Shown piece after piece: positions 27,073 through 38,224 of a stretch of DNA of 51,274 bases (positions within the stretch are counted from its first letter, which is position 1; each line of letters begins with the position of its first letter). The notes beneath the pieces were generated by a model, which was not told where the DNA came from, searched no databases, and worked only from the letters and a program-made list of their open reading frames with translations. Origin of the DNA: an uncultured SAR116 cluster alpha proteobacterium (lineage in GTDB: Bacteria; Pseudomonadota; Alphaproteobacteria; Puniceispirillales; Marisalimonadaceae). The stretch covers positions 1 through 51,274 of the forward strand of contig CACNFD010000004.1 of the NCBI GenBank assembly GCA_902619615.1. The letters are read 5' to 3'. A program made the position numbers and the translations under genes.

Positions 27073-27149
27073 TGGTAGGCCTGGAGGGACTTGAACCCCC
27101 AACCACTCCGTTATGAGCGGAGGGCTCTAACCAGTTGAGCTACAGGCCT
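27073..27149 (-). tRNA. tRNA with CAU anticodon, probably tRNA-Ile2 (lysidine type)
   Basis: Complete 77-nt cloverleaf with encoded CCA. The acceptor AGGCCTG pairs with CAGGCCT and the discriminator is A. The D stem is GCTC/GAGC, the anticodon stem CTCCG/CGGAG with loop CTCATAA (CAU), the variable loop has 5 nt, and the T stem is GGGGG/CCCTC with TTCAAGT. CAU could be Met or Ile2. A1-U72, C4-G69, U12-A23, C29-G41 and A73 match known isoleucine identity elements, favouring tRNA-Ile(CAU), whose C34 TilS would convert to lysidine to read AUA. It lies downstream of rpoD. Certain as a tRNA, moderately sure as Ile2. Confidence 0.93.
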
Positions 27150-27221
27150 TTATTTATATTTCAAGAGATTTATACTAGTACAATTTGACTATGTAAAGTG
27201 CAAGTATTTAAAGTTTAGTAG

Positions 27222-29237
27222 TTAGCTATCAAGAAATGATCTTAATTTTCTTGATCTTGTTGGGTGCTTTAGCTTTCTCAATGCTTTGGCTTCAATTTGT
27301 CTAATACGCTCCCTTGTTACGCTAAATTGTTGTCCAACTTCTTCTAAAGTATGATCAGTATTCATTCCTATTCCAAAACGCATCCTCAACACTCTTTCTT
27401 CTCTAGGGGTTAGACTTGCTAAAATCCTAGTGGTAGTTTCTCTTAAATTAGCGTGAATAGCAGCTTCTAACGGTTGGACTGCCATTTTATCTTCAATAAA
27501 GTCTCCTAAGTGGCTATCATCCTCGTCTCCCACCGGTGTTTCAAGAGAAATTGGCTCTTTAGCAATCTTTAAAACTTTTCTAACTTTATCAAGGGGCATA
27601 GAAATTTTTTCCGACAGCTCTTCAGGAGTAGGTTCTCTTCCAATTTCGTGAAGCATCTGTCTTGATGTTCTAACAAGTTTATTTATTGTTTCAATCATAT
27701 GTACAGGAATTCTAATAGTTCTAGCTTGGTCTGCAATTGATCTTGTTATAGCTTGTCTAATCCACCAAGTAGCATAAGTTGAAAACTTATAACCTCGCCT
27801 GTATTCAAACTTGTCTACAGCTTTCATTAAGCCAATATTCCCTTCTTGTATTAAATCTAAGAACTGTAATCCTCTATTTGTATATTTTTTTGCAATAGAT
27901 ATTACTAATCTTAAGTTTGCTTCTACCATTTCTTTTTTTGCTCTTGCTGCTTCTCTTTCACCTCTTTGAATAATTTGAATCAGTTTTTTATATTCTTGTA
28001 CTGGCATATTGACATTATTTACAAAATCAAAAACTTGATCGCATATTCTAATAATATCGTCATTATGATTTTCTGTGAATTTTTCCCACGCCTTTGATTT
28101 TCCTGGTTTAATTGCCCAATTGTGATTTATCTCATTTCCTACCCAACTACTAATAAAATCTTTTCTCTTAACACCTGAATTTTCAGCTAACCTTAGCAAG
28201 GATCCTTCGATATTAGTAATTTGTCGATTGAGGCCGTACATCTGATCAATTAGCTCTTCTTGTCTGTTGTTGTTAAGATAAATTTTTTCCATTTGTTCTA
28301 TCAAAATAATTCTTAAATCTAATAGTCTCTTTTCTGAACGAGCAACTAAAACTTCTCCTTTTCTGAGCCTTGCAATTCTTCTTTCACTAAGAGTTAAAAT
28401 TTCTTTGAATGTTTTAGAAACTTCATCAATCATTCCCAAAATTTGATCTTTAATTTCTGATTCCATTGCTACCAATGAAAGATTTATTTCATCATTATCC
28501 TCTTCATTATCCTCTTCATTATCCTCTTCATCCGTTAAATCACCATCTTGGTGATTGAGGTCTTTAACTTGTTTTTCTTTTACTTTTTTATTTTCAGAGT
28601 TATCAGAAACAATTTGAGCTTCAACATTGTTCAATTTAAAATCATTAATACTGTCAGATGGTAGAACTGGCTCATTAGCACCCCCATTTATTCGAGAATA
28701 AGTTGTCTCTAAGTCAATTATATCTCTCAACATCATAGTCCCATCGTCAACTTCATCTCTCCATCTTAGAAAAGCTCTCATTGCTAGTGGAGATTCATAT
28801 ATACCTCCCACCATTAATTCTTTTCCTGCTTCAATTCTTTTTGCAATAGAAATCTCACCTTCTCTGGACAAAAGTTCAACCGAGCCCATTTCTTTAAGAT
28901 ACATTCTAACAGGATCATCAGATCTTGAACCTTCCTCGTCAGACAAATTTCCAGCATTTTTTTCATCCACTTCTTCTAAAGAAGTTTCTTCTTGCTGATC
29001 TATTATGTTTAATCCCATATCATTGATTGCTGAATGAATATCTTCTATTTGTTCAGAGCTATATTCCCCTGGAGGTAAAGCTTGATTTAACTCGTCAAGA
29101 GTAACAAAACCATTTAATCTTCCCTTTTTAATTATAGATTTAATAGCTGAATTATTTAGATCTATGACAGGACTATCATTGCCTAATTTAGGAGTATTAT
29201 TTTTGTTTTCATTTTTAGCCAGCATATATAAACTCAC
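27222..29237 (-). CDS. rpoD: RNA polymerase primary sigma factor RpoD (sigma-70)
   Basis: 671 aa. Region 1.1 is at about 20-90. Region 1.2 is [21 protein letters not shown]. The non-conserved region is expanded and holds an acidic repeat (EEDN units, about residues 236-250). Regions 2.1-2.4 are [20 protein letters not shown]...[41 protein letters not shown]. Region 3 follows, and region 4 is [17 protein letters not shown]. The open frame begins with GTG at 29237, while an ATG four codons later (29225) follows an AGTGAG leader and may be the true start. It follows dnaG by 38 bases, the usual alphaproteobacterial order yqeY-dnaG-rpoD. Confidence 0.97.
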   Translation of the reverse strand: MSLYMLAKNENKNNTPKLGNDSPVIDLNNSAIKSIIKKGRLNGFVTLDELNQALPPGEYSSEQIEDIHSAINDMGLNIIDQQEETSLEEVDEKNAGNLSDEEGSRSDDPVRMYLKEMGSVELLSREGEISIAKRIEAGKELMVGGIYESPLAMRAFLRWRDEVDDGTMMLRDIIDLETTYSRINGGANEPVLPSDSINDFKLNNVEAQIVSDNSENKKVKEKQVKDLNHQDGDLTDEEDNEEDNEEDNDEINLSLVAMESEIKDQILGMIDEVSKTFKEILTLSERRIARLRKGEVLVARSEKRLLDLRIILIEQMEKIYLNNNRQEELIDQMYGLNRQITNIEGSLLRLAENSGVKRKDFISSWVGNEINHNWAIKPGKSKAWEKFTENHNDDIIRICDQVFDFVNNVNMPVQEYKKLIQIIQRGEREAARAKKEMVEANLRLVISIAKKYTNRGLQFLDLIQEGNIGLMKAVDKFEYRRGYKFSTYATWWIRQAITRSIADQARTIRIPVHMIETINKLVRTSRQMLHEIGREPTPEELSEKISMPLDKVRKVLKIAKEPISLETPVGDEDDSHLGDFIEDKMAVQPLEAAIHANLRETTTRILASLTPREERVLRMRFGIGMNTDHTLEEVGQQFSVTRERIRQIEAKALRKLKHPTRSRKLRSFLDS
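28493..28531. repeat. 12-bp tandem repeat inside rpoD
   Basis: The unit TCTTCATTATCC occurs twice perfectly (28501-28512 and 28513-28524) with partial copies on both sides. It codes for EEDN repeats in the acidic linker of the sigma factor and keeps the frame. Length may vary between strains by replication slippage. Confidence 0.85.
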
Positions 29238-29275
29238 TTTTAAAAAAATTAAGATTAACGTATAATTTCAAAAAA

Positions 29276-30943
29276 CTAAATATTTCTAATATCTAACAAA
29301 CTTAATAATTCTCTAAAGATAGTACTTATATTTTCTTCTTTTAAATGTTCAAGATCAAAGTTTAATCTTGTAGGGTAATTACTTTGCATAAAATTATTGA
29401 TTTGAATAGCAAAACCTTTATTAACCATTTGTTCTAGTAGATCTTTTGAACTTATTTCAGGACAATCAATTACAAGTCTCAGTATTGAATTCTTTAAACT
29501 ATTAATGCCTTTATCCTTGAATTTAAGTAAAGATAATTTTTCGTCAAATAATAGACATATCTTTGGATATATTAACATTATATAAATAATAGCACCAATT
29601 TTAATTTCAACTCCTGTTTTGGGCATGTTATTTTTTGCAGAATACAACTTTTGATTGTTTGAGTTAATAAAATTTGTCTTGTTATAGGGATTTTTATTCT
29701 TTTCTCTAAATATCTTTATTTTTTTTTCTATTTCATCACGGTAAGCTAATCTTATATTATTGTTTTCAATTGTATTAACTTTTGTTCTAAGGTAATTCCA
29801 AGAAAAAGCATAACTTTCAGGTTCATTTTCTCTAATCAATTTTAAACCTTGGGACCAAAGCAATTCAAAAATCCCAATTGCTTTGTCCAATAGAGTTTCA
29901 AATTCTTTTAGTCCAAACTTATTAATAAATTCTTCTGGGTCTAGGTTGTCAGGTAAATAAACAAATTTTAATTTTTTATTCATTTTAATTTTTGGCAGAT
30001 ATCTTTGAAAAACTCTATCAGCAGCATTTTTACCTGCAAGATCACCATCAAAAACTAAAAAAGCTTCATCAACAATGTTGAAAATTTTTTCTATTTGATC
30101 ATCTGTTAACGCGGTTCCAAGAGAAGCGACAGCAGGATAACCATTTAAATGAAGGCAAATAACATCAATATAACCTTCACAAACTATAAAACGTTTTTTA
30201 TTGAGAAATTTTTTAGCATTAAAGATTCCAAATAATTGTTTACTTTTTATAAATAATGAAGTTTCAGGAGAGTTTATATATTTTGGATTTCCATCTCCCA
30301 AAATTCTGCCACCAAATGCAATCACTTTCCCAGAATTATTTGAAATAGGAAACATGATTCTTTGTTGAAAGAAAAAAACTAAATTTTTATCTTCATTTTT
30401 TTTTGCTAAACCTACTTCGATGAAATCATTAATAGAAAATCCCTCTTTTATCAAGGTGGTGACTAAATGCTGATTGGATTTTGAATTACCTGAATATCCT
30501 AAATTAAAACTATTTATACTTGAATCATTAAAACCTCTTTTATGTAAATAACTTCTGGCTTTTTCACCTAAGGGAGCTTTTAAATTATTTACATAAGATT
30601 CTGACACTCTTTTTAGAAGCTTAAAATAATTTGTGATTTTAGAATCTACAAAATAATCTTGTTTGCCAAAATTTATTCCTGCTTGATCAGCTAATTTTTT
30701 TAAAGCTTCTACAAAAGATAAATTTTCTGTGTCCATTAGGTAATTAAATATATCTCCATTTTTTCCACAGCCAAAACAATGATAAAAACCTTTATCATCT
30801 GAAATGTTAAAAGAAGGTGTTTTTTCCTTGTGAAATGGACATAGAGCTATGTAATTATTATTATCACGTTTTTTCAGAGACAAATTTTTACCTATAACTT
30901 CGGAAAGTTTAATAGAATTTTTAATTTCTTCTTTTAAATCCAT
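29276..30943 (-). CDS. dnaG: DNA primase DnaG
   Basis: 555-aa primase that makes RNA primers at the fork. The N-terminal zinc finger has C35, H38, C56 and C59 (CPFHKEKTPSF and YHCFGCGKNG). The TOPRIM catalytic domain shows FGGRILGDGNPKYINSPET, VCEGYIDVI, LGTALTDDQ and VFDGDLAGKNAA. The C-terminal DnaB-interaction region is shorter and more diverged than in enteric DnaG (about 580), a mild reduction in keeping with streamlining. It lies 31 bases after yqeY and upstream of rpoD. Confidence 0.97.
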   Translation of the reverse strand: MDLKEEIKNSIKLSEVIGKNLSLKKRDNNNYIALCPFHKEKTPSFNISDDKGFYHCFGCGKNGDIFNYLMDTENLSFVEALKKLADQAGINFGKQDYFVDSKITNYFKLLKRVSESYVNNLKAPLGEKARSYLHKRGFNDSSINSFNLGYSGNSKSNQHLVTTLIKEGFSINDFIEVGLAKKNEDKNLVFFFQQRIMFPISNNSGKVIAFGGRILGDGNPKYINSPETSLFIKSKQLFGIFNAKKFLNKKRFIVCEGYIDVICLHLNGYPAVASLGTALTDDQIEKIFNIVDEAFLVFDGDLAGKNAADRVFQRYLPKIKMNKKLKFVYLPDNLDPEEFINKFGLKEFETLLDKAIGIFELLWSQGLKLIRENEPESYAFSWNYLRTKVNTIENNNIRLAYRDEIEKKIKIFREKNKNPYNKTNFINSNNQKLYSAKNNMPKTGVEIKIGAIIYIMLIYPKICLLFDEKLSLLKFKDKGINSLKNSILRLVIDCPEISSKDLLEQMVNKGFAIQINNFMQSNYPTRLNFDLEHLKEENISTIFRELLSLLDIRNI

Positions 30944-30974
30944 AATTTTTCTTATTAACTTAATGAATTAAATA

Positions 30975-31439
30975 CTATAATTGAGACAGTTTTTCTTTGA
31001 CAACTTTACTAACGTAACCAAAATCCATCATTCCATCATATTTTTGTTTTATAATCTTTATAACTTTCCCCATATCTTTTATAGAATCAAATTCAGATGA
31101 TTTAATAGTTTTATTTATTACCTCATCAATCTCTTGTTTCGAGAGTTGGCTGGGCAAAAAATTCGTGATTATCTCAATTTCATGTTCTTCTTTTTTTGCT
31201 AAATCTACTCTGTTGCCTTTAACATACAACTCAATTGATCCTTTTCTTTGTTTTATCATAGTCTGAAGTAAGGAAATAATTTCTTTGTCATTAACTTGTG
31301 AATCATGTCCTTTTCCTTTAGATAATATGTCTCTTTCTTTTATAGCTGCGAGTATCAATCGAAGAGTGCTAATTAGATTAGTATCTTTTTTAATCATTGC
31401 TTCTTTTAAATTTTTTGAAACTTTTTCTCTAATGTTCAT
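30975..31439 (-). CDS. yqeY: GatB/YqeY domain protein
   Basis: 154-aa stand-alone YqeY protein resembling the C-terminal helical tail of GatB. Features: LKEAMIKKDTNLISTLRLILAAIK, the Q..M.KQR..SIE.Y...R.DLA..E..EI motif (MIKQRKGSIELYVKGNRVDLAKKEEHEI), and YDGMMDFGYVSKVVKEKL at the end. Function is not settled; a tRNA-related role is inferred from GatB. It starts the yqeY-dnaG-rpoD run and is divergent from carA. Confidence 0.93.
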   Translation of the reverse strand: MNIREKVSKNLKEAMIKKDTNLISTLRLILAAIKERDILSKGKGHDSQVNDKEIISLLQTMIKQRKGSIELYVKGNRVDLAKKEEHEIEIITNFLPSQLSKQEIDEVINKTIKSSEFDSIKDMGKVIKIIKQKYDGMMDFGYVSKVVKEKLSQL

Positions 31440-31543
31440 TTGTTTTTCCTAATAACATTTGTTGATATATGTGCACCAAGTTTAATTTTAAGAAAATTGA
31501 TAACATAATCTATAAAATTTTAATTAAATAATTTTAAATTTTA

Positions 31544-31570
31544 TTGACGAAGATACCAATACATTCTAAT
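31544..31570 (+). promoter_or_regulatory. Possible sigma-70 promoter for carAB
   Basis: TTGACG (31544-31549) and TCTAAT (31565-31570) each match consensus in five of six bases, but the spacer is only 15 bases. They lie about 100 bases upstream of carA in the 234-base divergent gap with yqeY. No PurR or ArgR box was recognised there. The leader is otherwise featureless AT-rich DNA. Confidence 0.35.
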
Positions 31571-31673
31571 TAAAACTTGATGAAAATTTTGTTTAAAAAT
31601 TACTTCTTTTTAAATCCCAAAAATTCAATAAACATTTATTTTAAAAACCAGTTTAGAAACCTACAGGTGTGTA

Positions 31674-32897
31674 ATGAATAATGTTAATAATCAGTTAAAA
31701 GATAGTGGCTATGTACCATTTAATCTTAATTCAATTAATAAAAATCATACATTAAATAGTATATTAATTTTAGACAATGGTTCATATTTTTTAGGAAGGT
31801 CTTTTGGTTCTAAAAAAGTAAGCTTAGGTGAAATATGTTTCAATACTTCCATTTCTGGCTATCAAGAAATAATTACAGATCCATCTTATACTGGACAAAT
31901 CATAACTTTTACTTTCCCACACATTGGTAACATAGGATCCAACAAATTTGATGATGAAGGAAATACAAATTCTATTGCAGGTATTGTAGTTAGGCAACAC
32001 CCAACAAACGACTCTAATTGGCGATCAGAAATCAGTTTTAATGAGTGGTTAATGAAAAATGATATACCAGGTATTTCTGGTATTGACACTAGATTGCTAA
32101 CAAAAACAATACGAAAATATAAAAGCTGTAATGCAATAATATGTTACGATAAAACTGGAAACTTTAAAATTGAAGAGTTAAAAAATAAACTAAAAGAGCA
32201 TCCAAAAATGGATGGTTTAAATCTTTCATCATCTATAACTACAAAAAAACAATATAAGTATACAGAAGGTATACATGAATTAATATCATCAGAGGTGTAT
32301 AATTTAAAAAACTCCAAACCCAAAATTGCCGTTATAGACTTTGGTGTAAAACAAAACATATTAAGACACCTTGTTAACTTAAATGCAGAAGTTAATGTTT
32401 TTTCAGAAAACGCGTCTATTAATGATATAAAGAATTTCAAGCCAGATGGTGTTTTTTTATCAAACGGTCCTGGGGATCCATCAGCAACAGAAATAAAATG
32501 TAGAAAACTATTAAGTGCTTTATTTAAACTTAAAATTCCTGTTTTTGGAATATGTATTGGTCATCAATTAATTGGGCTATCGTTTGGAGCGAAAACAAAT
32601 AAAATGCCTCAAGGTCATAGAGGAGCTAATCATCCTGTCAAAAATATATTCAAAAATAAAGTTGAGATTACCAGTCAAAACCACGGATATCAAATAGACT
32701 TAGATACTTTACCAAATTGTTTAGAAGTGACCCATACTTCTTTATTTGACAACTCAATAGAAGGTATAAAACATAAATCATTACCAATTTTTTCAGTTCA
32801 GTATCATCCAGAAGCTTCTCCTGGACCAACTGAGTCATCTTACTTGTTCAATGAATTTTTAAACTTAATAAAAGAATCAAAAAATGCCGAAACGTAA
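31674..32897 (+). CDS. carA: Carbamoyl-phosphate synthase small (glutaminase) subunit
   Basis: 407 aa. The N-terminal CPSase domain has [28 protein letters not shown] and the central FSENAS and [12 protein letters not shown]. The class I glutamine amidotransferase triad is present: the cysteine in GICIGHQL and the His/Glu in [10 protein letters not shown]. It produces ammonia from glutamine for carB, feeding pyrimidine and arginine synthesis. The first roughly 27 residues extend beyond the usual N-terminus; the ATG at 31674 has AGGTG upstream. carB begins inside its 3' end (14-base overlap). Confidence 0.97.
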   Translation: MNNVNNQLKDSGYVPFNLNSINKNHTLNSILILDNGSYFLGRSFGSKKVSLGEICFNTSISGYQEIITDPSYTGQIITFTFPHIGNIGSNKFDDEGNTNSIAGIVVRQHPTNDSNWRSEISFNEWLMKNDIPGISGIDTRLLTKTIRKYKSCNAIICYDKTGNFKIEELKNKLKEHPKMDGLNLSSSITTKKQYKYTEGIHELISSEVYNLKNSKPKIAVIDFGVKQNILRHLVNLNAEVNVFSENASINDIKNFKPDGVFLSNGPGDPSATEIKCRKLLSALFKLKIPVFGICIGHQLIGLSFGAKTNKMPQGHRGANHPVKNIFKNKVEITSQNHGYQIDLDTLPNCLEVTHTSLFDNSIEGIKHKSLPIFSVQYHPEASPGPTESSYLFNEFLNLIKESKNAET

Positions 32898-35800
32898 AGA
32901 TATTGAATCAGTTTTGATAATTGGTGCTGGCCCTATCGTAATTGGACAAGCTTGTGAATTTGATTACTCCGGAGCGCAAGCTTGTAAGGCACTTAAAGAA
33001 GAGGGGATAAGAGTAATACTAATAAACTCTAATCCTGCTACCATAATGACTGACCCAATTATGGCTGATTCGACATATATTGAACCAATAGAAAGAAATA
33101 CTATTGAAAAAATCATAGAAATTGAAAAACCAGATGCAATTCTACCTACTATGGGAGGTCAAACTGCTCTTAACGCAACGTTAGATTTATACAATTCTGG
33201 TATCTTAAAAAAATACGATATTGAAATCATTGGTGCAAAACCTGATTCAATAAATAAAGCAGAAGACCGAGAATTATTTAAAGAAAGTATGAATAAAATT
33301 GGTTTAGAGTCTGCAAAAGCTCAAATTGCAAAAAATATTGATCAAGCTAATTCTGCATTAGATTTTGTTGGTTTGCCAGCAATAATAAGGCCATCCTTTA
33401 CTCTTGGAGGTGAAGGCGGTGGCATAGCTTATAACAAAGAAGAATTTCTTGAAATTGTAACTAACGGATTAAAATTATCTCCAACTACTGAAGTGCTTAT
33501 TGAAGAATCACTTTTAGGGTGGAAAGAATATGAAATGGAAGTAGTAAGAGATAATGCAGATAACTGTATAATAATATGTTCTATTGAGAATGTTGATCCA
33601 ATGGGAGTTCATACAGGTGATTCTATTACGGTAGCACCAGCTTTGACTTTAACAGACAAAGAATATCAGAAGATGCGTAATGCAAGTATTGCTGTTTTGA
33701 GAGAAATTGGAGTTGATACTGGAGGTTCAAATGTACAATTTGCCCTTAATCCAAAAAATGGAAGATTAATTGTAATTGAAATGAACCCAAGAGTAAGTAG
33801 ATCTTCTGCGTTAGCGTCAAAAGCGACCGGTTTTCCAATAGCTAAAGTTGCTGCAAAACTTGCTATTGGATATACTTTAGATGAATTACAAAACGATATC
33901 ACAAAATCCACACCTGCTAGTTTTGAACCTACAATAGACTATATTGTTACAAAAATTCCTCGCTTTACGTTTGAAAAATTTCCTGGATCAAATAATCTTT
34001 TATCTACTTCTATGAAATCAGTTGGAGAGGCAATGGCTATCGGAAGATCTTTTCAGGAGTCTCTTCAAAAAGCGTTAAGATCGCTTGAAACAGGATTGTC
34101 TGGACTCGATGATGTTTATTTTCCAGTTCAAAATGAAAATTCAAACAACAAAGACAATATTTCTGGCTGGTTAGCTGAACAAGTTCCAGAAAGAATATTG
34201 AGAATAGCAACTGCGTTTAGACATAAAATTTCAATTGAAGAAATTTCTAACATTACTGGCTGGGATAAATGGTTTTTAGAACAGATTTTAGGTATAGTTC
34301 AAGTTGAAGAATATCTAAAAACTAGTGATTATATTATGGATGAGATGTTTTTAAGAAGTATCAAATCTATGGGTTTTTCGGATGAACGTATTTCTGAAAT
34401 AACTCAAATTAGTATTCAAAAAATTTATGAACTTAGGTCAAAATTTGGTATCTTTCCATCTTTTAAAAGAGTTGATACATGTGCAGCTGAATTTTTTTCA
34501 GAAACTGCGTATCTTTACAGTACCTATGAACAGAATAGTAATAATGAGTGTGAAGTTTACCCATCAAATAAAAACAAAATCATTATTCTTGGGGGTGGCC
34601 CTAATAGAATTGGACAAGGTATAGAGTTTGACTATTGTTGTGTTCACGCAGCTTATAGTTTATCTGAAATAGGGTTTGAAACAATTATGATTAATTGCAA
34701 TCCTGAGACTGTTTCAACTGACTATGATACTTCAGAAAAATTATACTTTGAACCTCTTAATCACGAAGATGTTCTTTCTGTTATTGAAAAGGAAAACCAA
34801 AATGGCAAAGTAATTGGTGTGATTGTTCAATTAGGAGGACAAACTCCACTTAGGATTGCTACAAGTTTAGAAAATTCTGGTGTTAAAATTTTAGGAACAT
34901 CAGTTCAAGCAATAGATTTAGCCGAAGATAGAAAAAGTTTTAAAGAATTACTGCAGACCTTGAAATTAAATCAACCCCTAAATGACGTCGCGAGTAGTAA
35001 AGATGAAGCCTCCGAGATCACAAAAAAAATTGATTTCCCTGTAGTAATTAGACCTAGTTACGTTCTTGGTGGTCGTGCTATGGAAATAATATATAACCAA
35101 GAGCAATTAGAAACTTATATAAATGAAGCAGTAAAGGTTTCTGGCGATAATCCAGTTTTGATTGACAGTTTTTTAAAAAATGCACTAGAAGTTGATGTCG
35201 ATGCTATTTCTGACGGTAATGATACTTTCATTGCAGGCATTATGGAACATATAGAGGAGGCAGGGATTCATTCTGGAGATTCCGCATGTGCTCTTCCCCC
35301 ACAAACGATTGAAAAAACAATAGTTGATGAAATAATTATACAAACTAAGAAACTTGCAAAATCTTTGAATGTTATTGGCTTCATTAATATACAATTTGCA
35401 ATTCAAAATAAAAAAATATTTATATTAGAAGTTAATCCTCGTGGAAGTAGAACAATACCTTTTGTTGCTAAATCTACTGGAGTTCCACTTGTCAAAATTG
35501 CATCGCAAATAATGATTGGTAAAAAATTATCTGATTTTAAATTATCAAATAGAAAAATTAACCATATTTCAGTTAAAGAAGCAGTTTTTCCTTTCGCAAG
35601 ATTTCCTGGCACCGATGTAATACTGGGTCCAGAAATGAAATCTACTGGTGAAGTAATGGGTATAGGTTTAACTTTTGGAGAAGCTTTTGCAAAAAGCCAA
35701 TTTGGGGCAGGTATAAATTTACCTTTAGAAGGTAAAGTCTTCATATCAATAAAAGATGAAGACAAAAAAATTGTAGTGCCCATTGCTAAAAATCTTAAAA

Positions 35801-36123
35801 ATTTAGGTTTTACAATATGCGCAACTTTAGGAACCGCAAAATATTTGAATGATAGTAAAATCGAAACTCAATATATAAAAAAAGTGATTGAAGGTAGACC
35901 AAACGCAGTGGATGCAATGTTATCTAAAGAGATTCAACTTGTGATAAATACAGCAGAAGGAAGAAATTCAATTAAAGATAGTTTTTCTTTAAGACAAACT
36001 GCACTTTTAAATAAAATACCTTATTATACTACTATTCAAGGTGCTAATGCAGCAACTCTTGCTATAAAGGCATTGAAAAGTTCTGAATTAAATATAAAGT
36101 CACTTCAATCATATTTTGAATAA
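32884..36123 (+). CDS. carB: Carbamoyl-phosphate synthase large subunit
   Basis: 1079 aa, full length, with two homologous ATP-grasp halves. The first half starts [30 protein letters not shown] and the second repeats as [21 protein letters not shown] near residue 565. Each has [12 protein letters not shown] / [11 protein letters not shown] loops. The MGS-like allosteric domain is at the C-terminus ([23 protein letters not shown]). It synthesises carbamoyl phosphate from bicarbonate, ATP and ammonia. The ATG at 32884 lies within carA, indicating coupling. Confidence 0.98.
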   Translation: MPKRKDIESVLIIGAGPIVIGQACEFDYSGAQACKALKEEGIRVILINSNPATIMTDPIMADSTYIEPIERNTIEKIIEIEKPDAILPTMGGQTALNATLDLYNSGILKKYDIEIIGAKPDSINKAEDRELFKESMNKIGLESAKAQIAKNIDQANSALDFVGLPAIIRPSFTLGGEGGGIAYNKEEFLEIVTNGLKLSPTTEVLIEESLLGWKEYEMEVVRDNADNCIIICSIENVDPMGVHTGDSITVAPALTLTDKEYQKMRNASIAVLREIGVDTGGSNVQFALNPKNGRLIVIEMNPRVSRSSALASKATGFPIAKVAAKLAIGYTLDELQNDITKSTPASFEPTIDYIVTKIPRFTFEKFPGSNNLLSTSMKSVGEAMAIGRSFQESLQKALRSLETGLSGLDDVYFPVQNENSNNKDNISGWLAEQVPERILRIATAFRHKISIEEISNITGWDKWFLEQILGIVQVEEYLKTSDYIMDEMFLRSIKSMGFSDERISEITQISIQKIYELRSKFGIFPSFKRVDTCAAEFFSETAYLYSTYEQNSNNECEVYPSNKNKIIILGGGPNRIGQGIEFDYCCVHAAYSLSEIGFETIMINCNPETVSTDYDTSEKLYFEPLNHEDVLSVIEKENQNGKVIGVIVQLGGQTPLRIATSLENSGVKILGTSVQAIDLAEDRKSFKELLQTLKLNQPLNDVASSKDEASEITKKIDFPVVIRPSYVLGGRAMEIIYNQEQLETYINEAVKVSGDNPVLIDSFLKNALEVDVDAISDGNDTFIAGIMEHIEEAGIHSGDSACALPPQTIEKTIVDEIIIQTKKLAKSLNVIGFINIQFAIQNKKIFILEVNPRGSRTIPFVAKSTGVPLVKIASQIMIGKKLSDFKLSNRKINHISVKEAVFPFARFPGTDVILGPEMKSTGEVMGIGLTFGEAFAKSQFGAGINLPLEGKVFISIKDEDKKIVVPIAKNLKNLGFTICATLGTAKYLNDSKIETQYIKKVIEGRPNAVDAMLSKEIQLVINTAEGRNSIKDSFSLRQTALLNKIPYYTTIQGANAATLAIKALKSSELNIKSLQSYFE

Positions 36124-36174
36124 AATATTTTTCTGTATTATATTTAAATTATTATAGTTAACGGAAATATAATT

Positions 36175-36654
36175 ATGGATAAAGTACCTTTTACATTTTC
36201 TGGATTAGAAAAAATTAAGCTAGAATTAGATAATTTAAAGAAAATTGAAAGACCTCGGATAATACAGGCAATATCTGTTGCAAGGGAACATGGTGATTTA
36301 AAAGAGAACGCTGAATATCACGCCGCAAAAGAAAAACAAGCATTTATAGAAGGTCGTATTACTGAGCTTGAAGATGTAACTAGCAGAGCAGAAGTAATTG
36401 ATCTAACTAAACTTTCAGGTGAAACTGTTACTTTTGGCACTAAAGTTAACATAGTAGATGAAGAAAATGAACAAGAAACAAATTATCAAATTGTAGGACC
36501 TTACGAGGCAAACTTAAAAGAAGGTCTAATATCTGTTGCATCACCAATTGCAAGAGCTCTTATAGGAAAGGAAGTAGGCACGTCTGTAGCAGTTACAACT
36601 CCAGGTGGCACAAAAAGTTATGAAATTTTAACTATCGAGGTTCTAAAATCATAG
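36175..36654 (+). CDS. greA: Transcription elongation factor GreA
   Basis: 159 aa. The N-terminal coiled coil (about 1-75) contains [28 protein letters not shown], the acidic tip loop that reaches the RNA polymerase active site. The C-terminal FKBP-like domain contains [31 protein letters not shown]. It reactivates backtracked polymerase. It follows carB by about 50 bases, a common alphaproteobacterial pairing. Its end overlaps the convergent Lrp-like gene by 23 bases. Confidence 0.97.
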   Translation: MDKVPFTFSGLEKIKLELDNLKKIERPRIIQAISVAREHGDLKENAEYHAAKEKQAFIEGRITELEDVTSRAEVIDLTKLSGETVTFGTKVNIVDEENEQETNYQIVGPYEANLKEGLISVASPIARALIGKEVGTSVAVTTPGGTKSYEILTIEVLKS

Positions 36655-37129
36655 TCTCAAAGGGTATACCTGGTAATTTTTTAACACTCCTTATATTTAA
36701 CGAAGTTTTAACATTACTTACTTTTGGAGCCTGGGTAAGATTTTGTGTTAAAAAAGATTGAAAGTCATCCCAATCTTTTGCAACTATTTTTAACAGGAAA
36801 TCAACTTCACCAACTAGCATATGACATTCTCTAACTTCAGGGAAGTTAGATATATAGCTTTCAAATGTCTTGAGATCGTTTTCAGCTTGACTTTCAAGCC
36901 CTACATAAGCAAACACCGAAACCTTGTAACCTAATAATTCTGAGTTTACAATAGCATTATAACCAAGTATTAAATTTTTTTGTTCTAATGAATTAACTCT
37001 TCTTAAGCAAGATGGAGGAGAAATCCTTAATTTTTTAGCAAGCTTTACATTAGTGATATCACTATTCATTTGTAACTCATTAAGTATTCTTAGATCAATA
37101 TTATCTAATTTGTTTTTTTCATTTTTCAT
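36632..37129 (-). CDS. Lrp/AsnC-family transcriptional regulator
   Basis: 165 aa. The N-terminal winged HTH is [40 protein letters not shown], and the RAM ligand-binding domain follows from about residue 75 ([45 protein letters not shown]). The sequence CLRRV.SLE..G.I and the ending VKKLPGIPF-like residues are typical of Lrp itself or close paralogues. The ligand, likely an amino acid, cannot be deduced. Its start diverges from the ELM1-family gene. Confidence 0.93.
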   Translation of the reverse strand: MKNEKNKLDNIDLRILNELQMNSDITNVKLAKKLRISPPSCLRRVNSLEQKNLILGYNAIVNSELLGYKVSVFAYVGLESQAENDLKTFESYISNFPEVRECHMLVGEVDFLLKIVAKDWDDFQSFLTQNLTQAPKVSNVKTSLNIRSVKKLPGIPFETMILEPR

Positions 37130-37261
37130 TTAATCAATACTTCTTTATAATGAACATAATAAAGATTCTGTAATAATATTAATATATAGCCCCATAATAA
37201 ACAATTTTATTTCAATAAAAATTTTTTTACTTATATTTAAGAGAACATAAAAGGAAAAAAG

Positions 37262-38224
37262 ATAAAGACACAAAGTAAAAATGAAACTTGGATATTATCA
37301 GACAGTACCAAGGGTATGGAAAATCAGTCAATTGCTCTAGCAAAAATGTTAAATGCTAATTTTAAATTAATTAATTATGATCCTCCATATTTTTTAAAAA
37401 AATTTCCGATGCTTGGAAAATTATATGTTCCATATTTTTTACGACAAAAATTAGATACAGATATACTACCCTCAATTATTGTTACTACAGGAAGAAGGAT
37501 GGCTGGGACATCCATTGCCCTAAAATCTATTTTAAAGAATAATGTTAAAACTATACATATCCAAAATCCTAAATTATCATTTAACAATTTCGATTTATTA
37601 TTAATTCCAGAACATGACAGGATAAAAGGTAAAAATGTAATTCAAACAAAAGGTGCCCTTTGTTTTTATGAAGAAAAAGATTTCAAAAAGTTCAAAAAAC
37701 CAAATTTAAAAAAAATAAAAACTAAAAAAAATACGGTTTTATTAATGATTGGAGGTAACAGCAAAAAACAAAAACCAGATAATAGCGAATATTTTGAGTT
37801 AAGTACTAAGGTGATACAAGGAGTTAAAAAATTAAATGCACAATTGATAGTTACCGTGTCCAGAAGAACACCAAATAAAGCAATTAAAATATTGCAATCC
37901 ACTTTTTCAAAACATTTAAAGGACTTTAAGATACTCTCTTCAGAAGAAAATAAGCTTTATCCAAAAATTTTAGAAATAATTGATTACACTATTGTCACAA
38001 GTGACAGCGTTAATATGATTTCAGAGTTAGCAACACTATCAAAACCATTATTTATTTTTCACTTTTCAAAGAAAAATAGAAAAATTTCATTTTTTATATC
38101 AAATCTTAAAGAATTAAATATTGTTCAAGACTATCATGGTAATTTATTTAAATTTGAAAAAAGTAAACTCCAAACAAATAAAATTACCATATTACAAGTA
38201 AACAAGTTTTTCGGATCCAAGTAA
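37262..38224 (+). CDS. ELM1-family protein (mitochondrial-fission ELM1 homologue), probable AUA start
   Basis: Family protein widespread in alphaproteobacteria, 302 aa from the first ATG (37316). Conserved residues include MENQSIALAKML, LPSIIVTTGRR and MIGGNSK, and the C-terminal half has a glycosyltransferase-B-like pattern (DYTIVTSDSVNMISELATLSKPLFIF). The family motif W-x-L-S-D..(K)G-x-ENQ begins 12 codons before that ATG in the same frame (TWILSDSTKGMENQS), so translation must begin upstream. The only candidate is ATA at 37262 with AAGGA 6 bases before it, giving 320 aa. The plant homologue is involved in organelle fission; the bacterial role is unknown. Confidence 0.8.
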   Translation: MKTQSKNETWILSDSTKGMENQSIALAKMLNANFKLINYDPPYFLKKFPMLGKLYVPYFLRQKLDTDILPSIIVTTGRRMAGTSIALKSILKNNVKTIHIQNPKLSFNNFDLLLIPEHDRIKGKNVIQTKGALCFYEEKDFKKFKKPNLKKIKTKKNTVLLMIGGNSKKQKPDNSEYFELSTKVIQGVKKLNAQLIVTVSRRTPNKAIKILQSTFSKHLKDFKILSSEENKLYPKILEIIDYTIVTSDSVNMISELATLSKPLFIFHFSKKNRKISFFISNLKELNIVQDYHGNLFKFEKSKLQTNKITILQVNKFFGSK

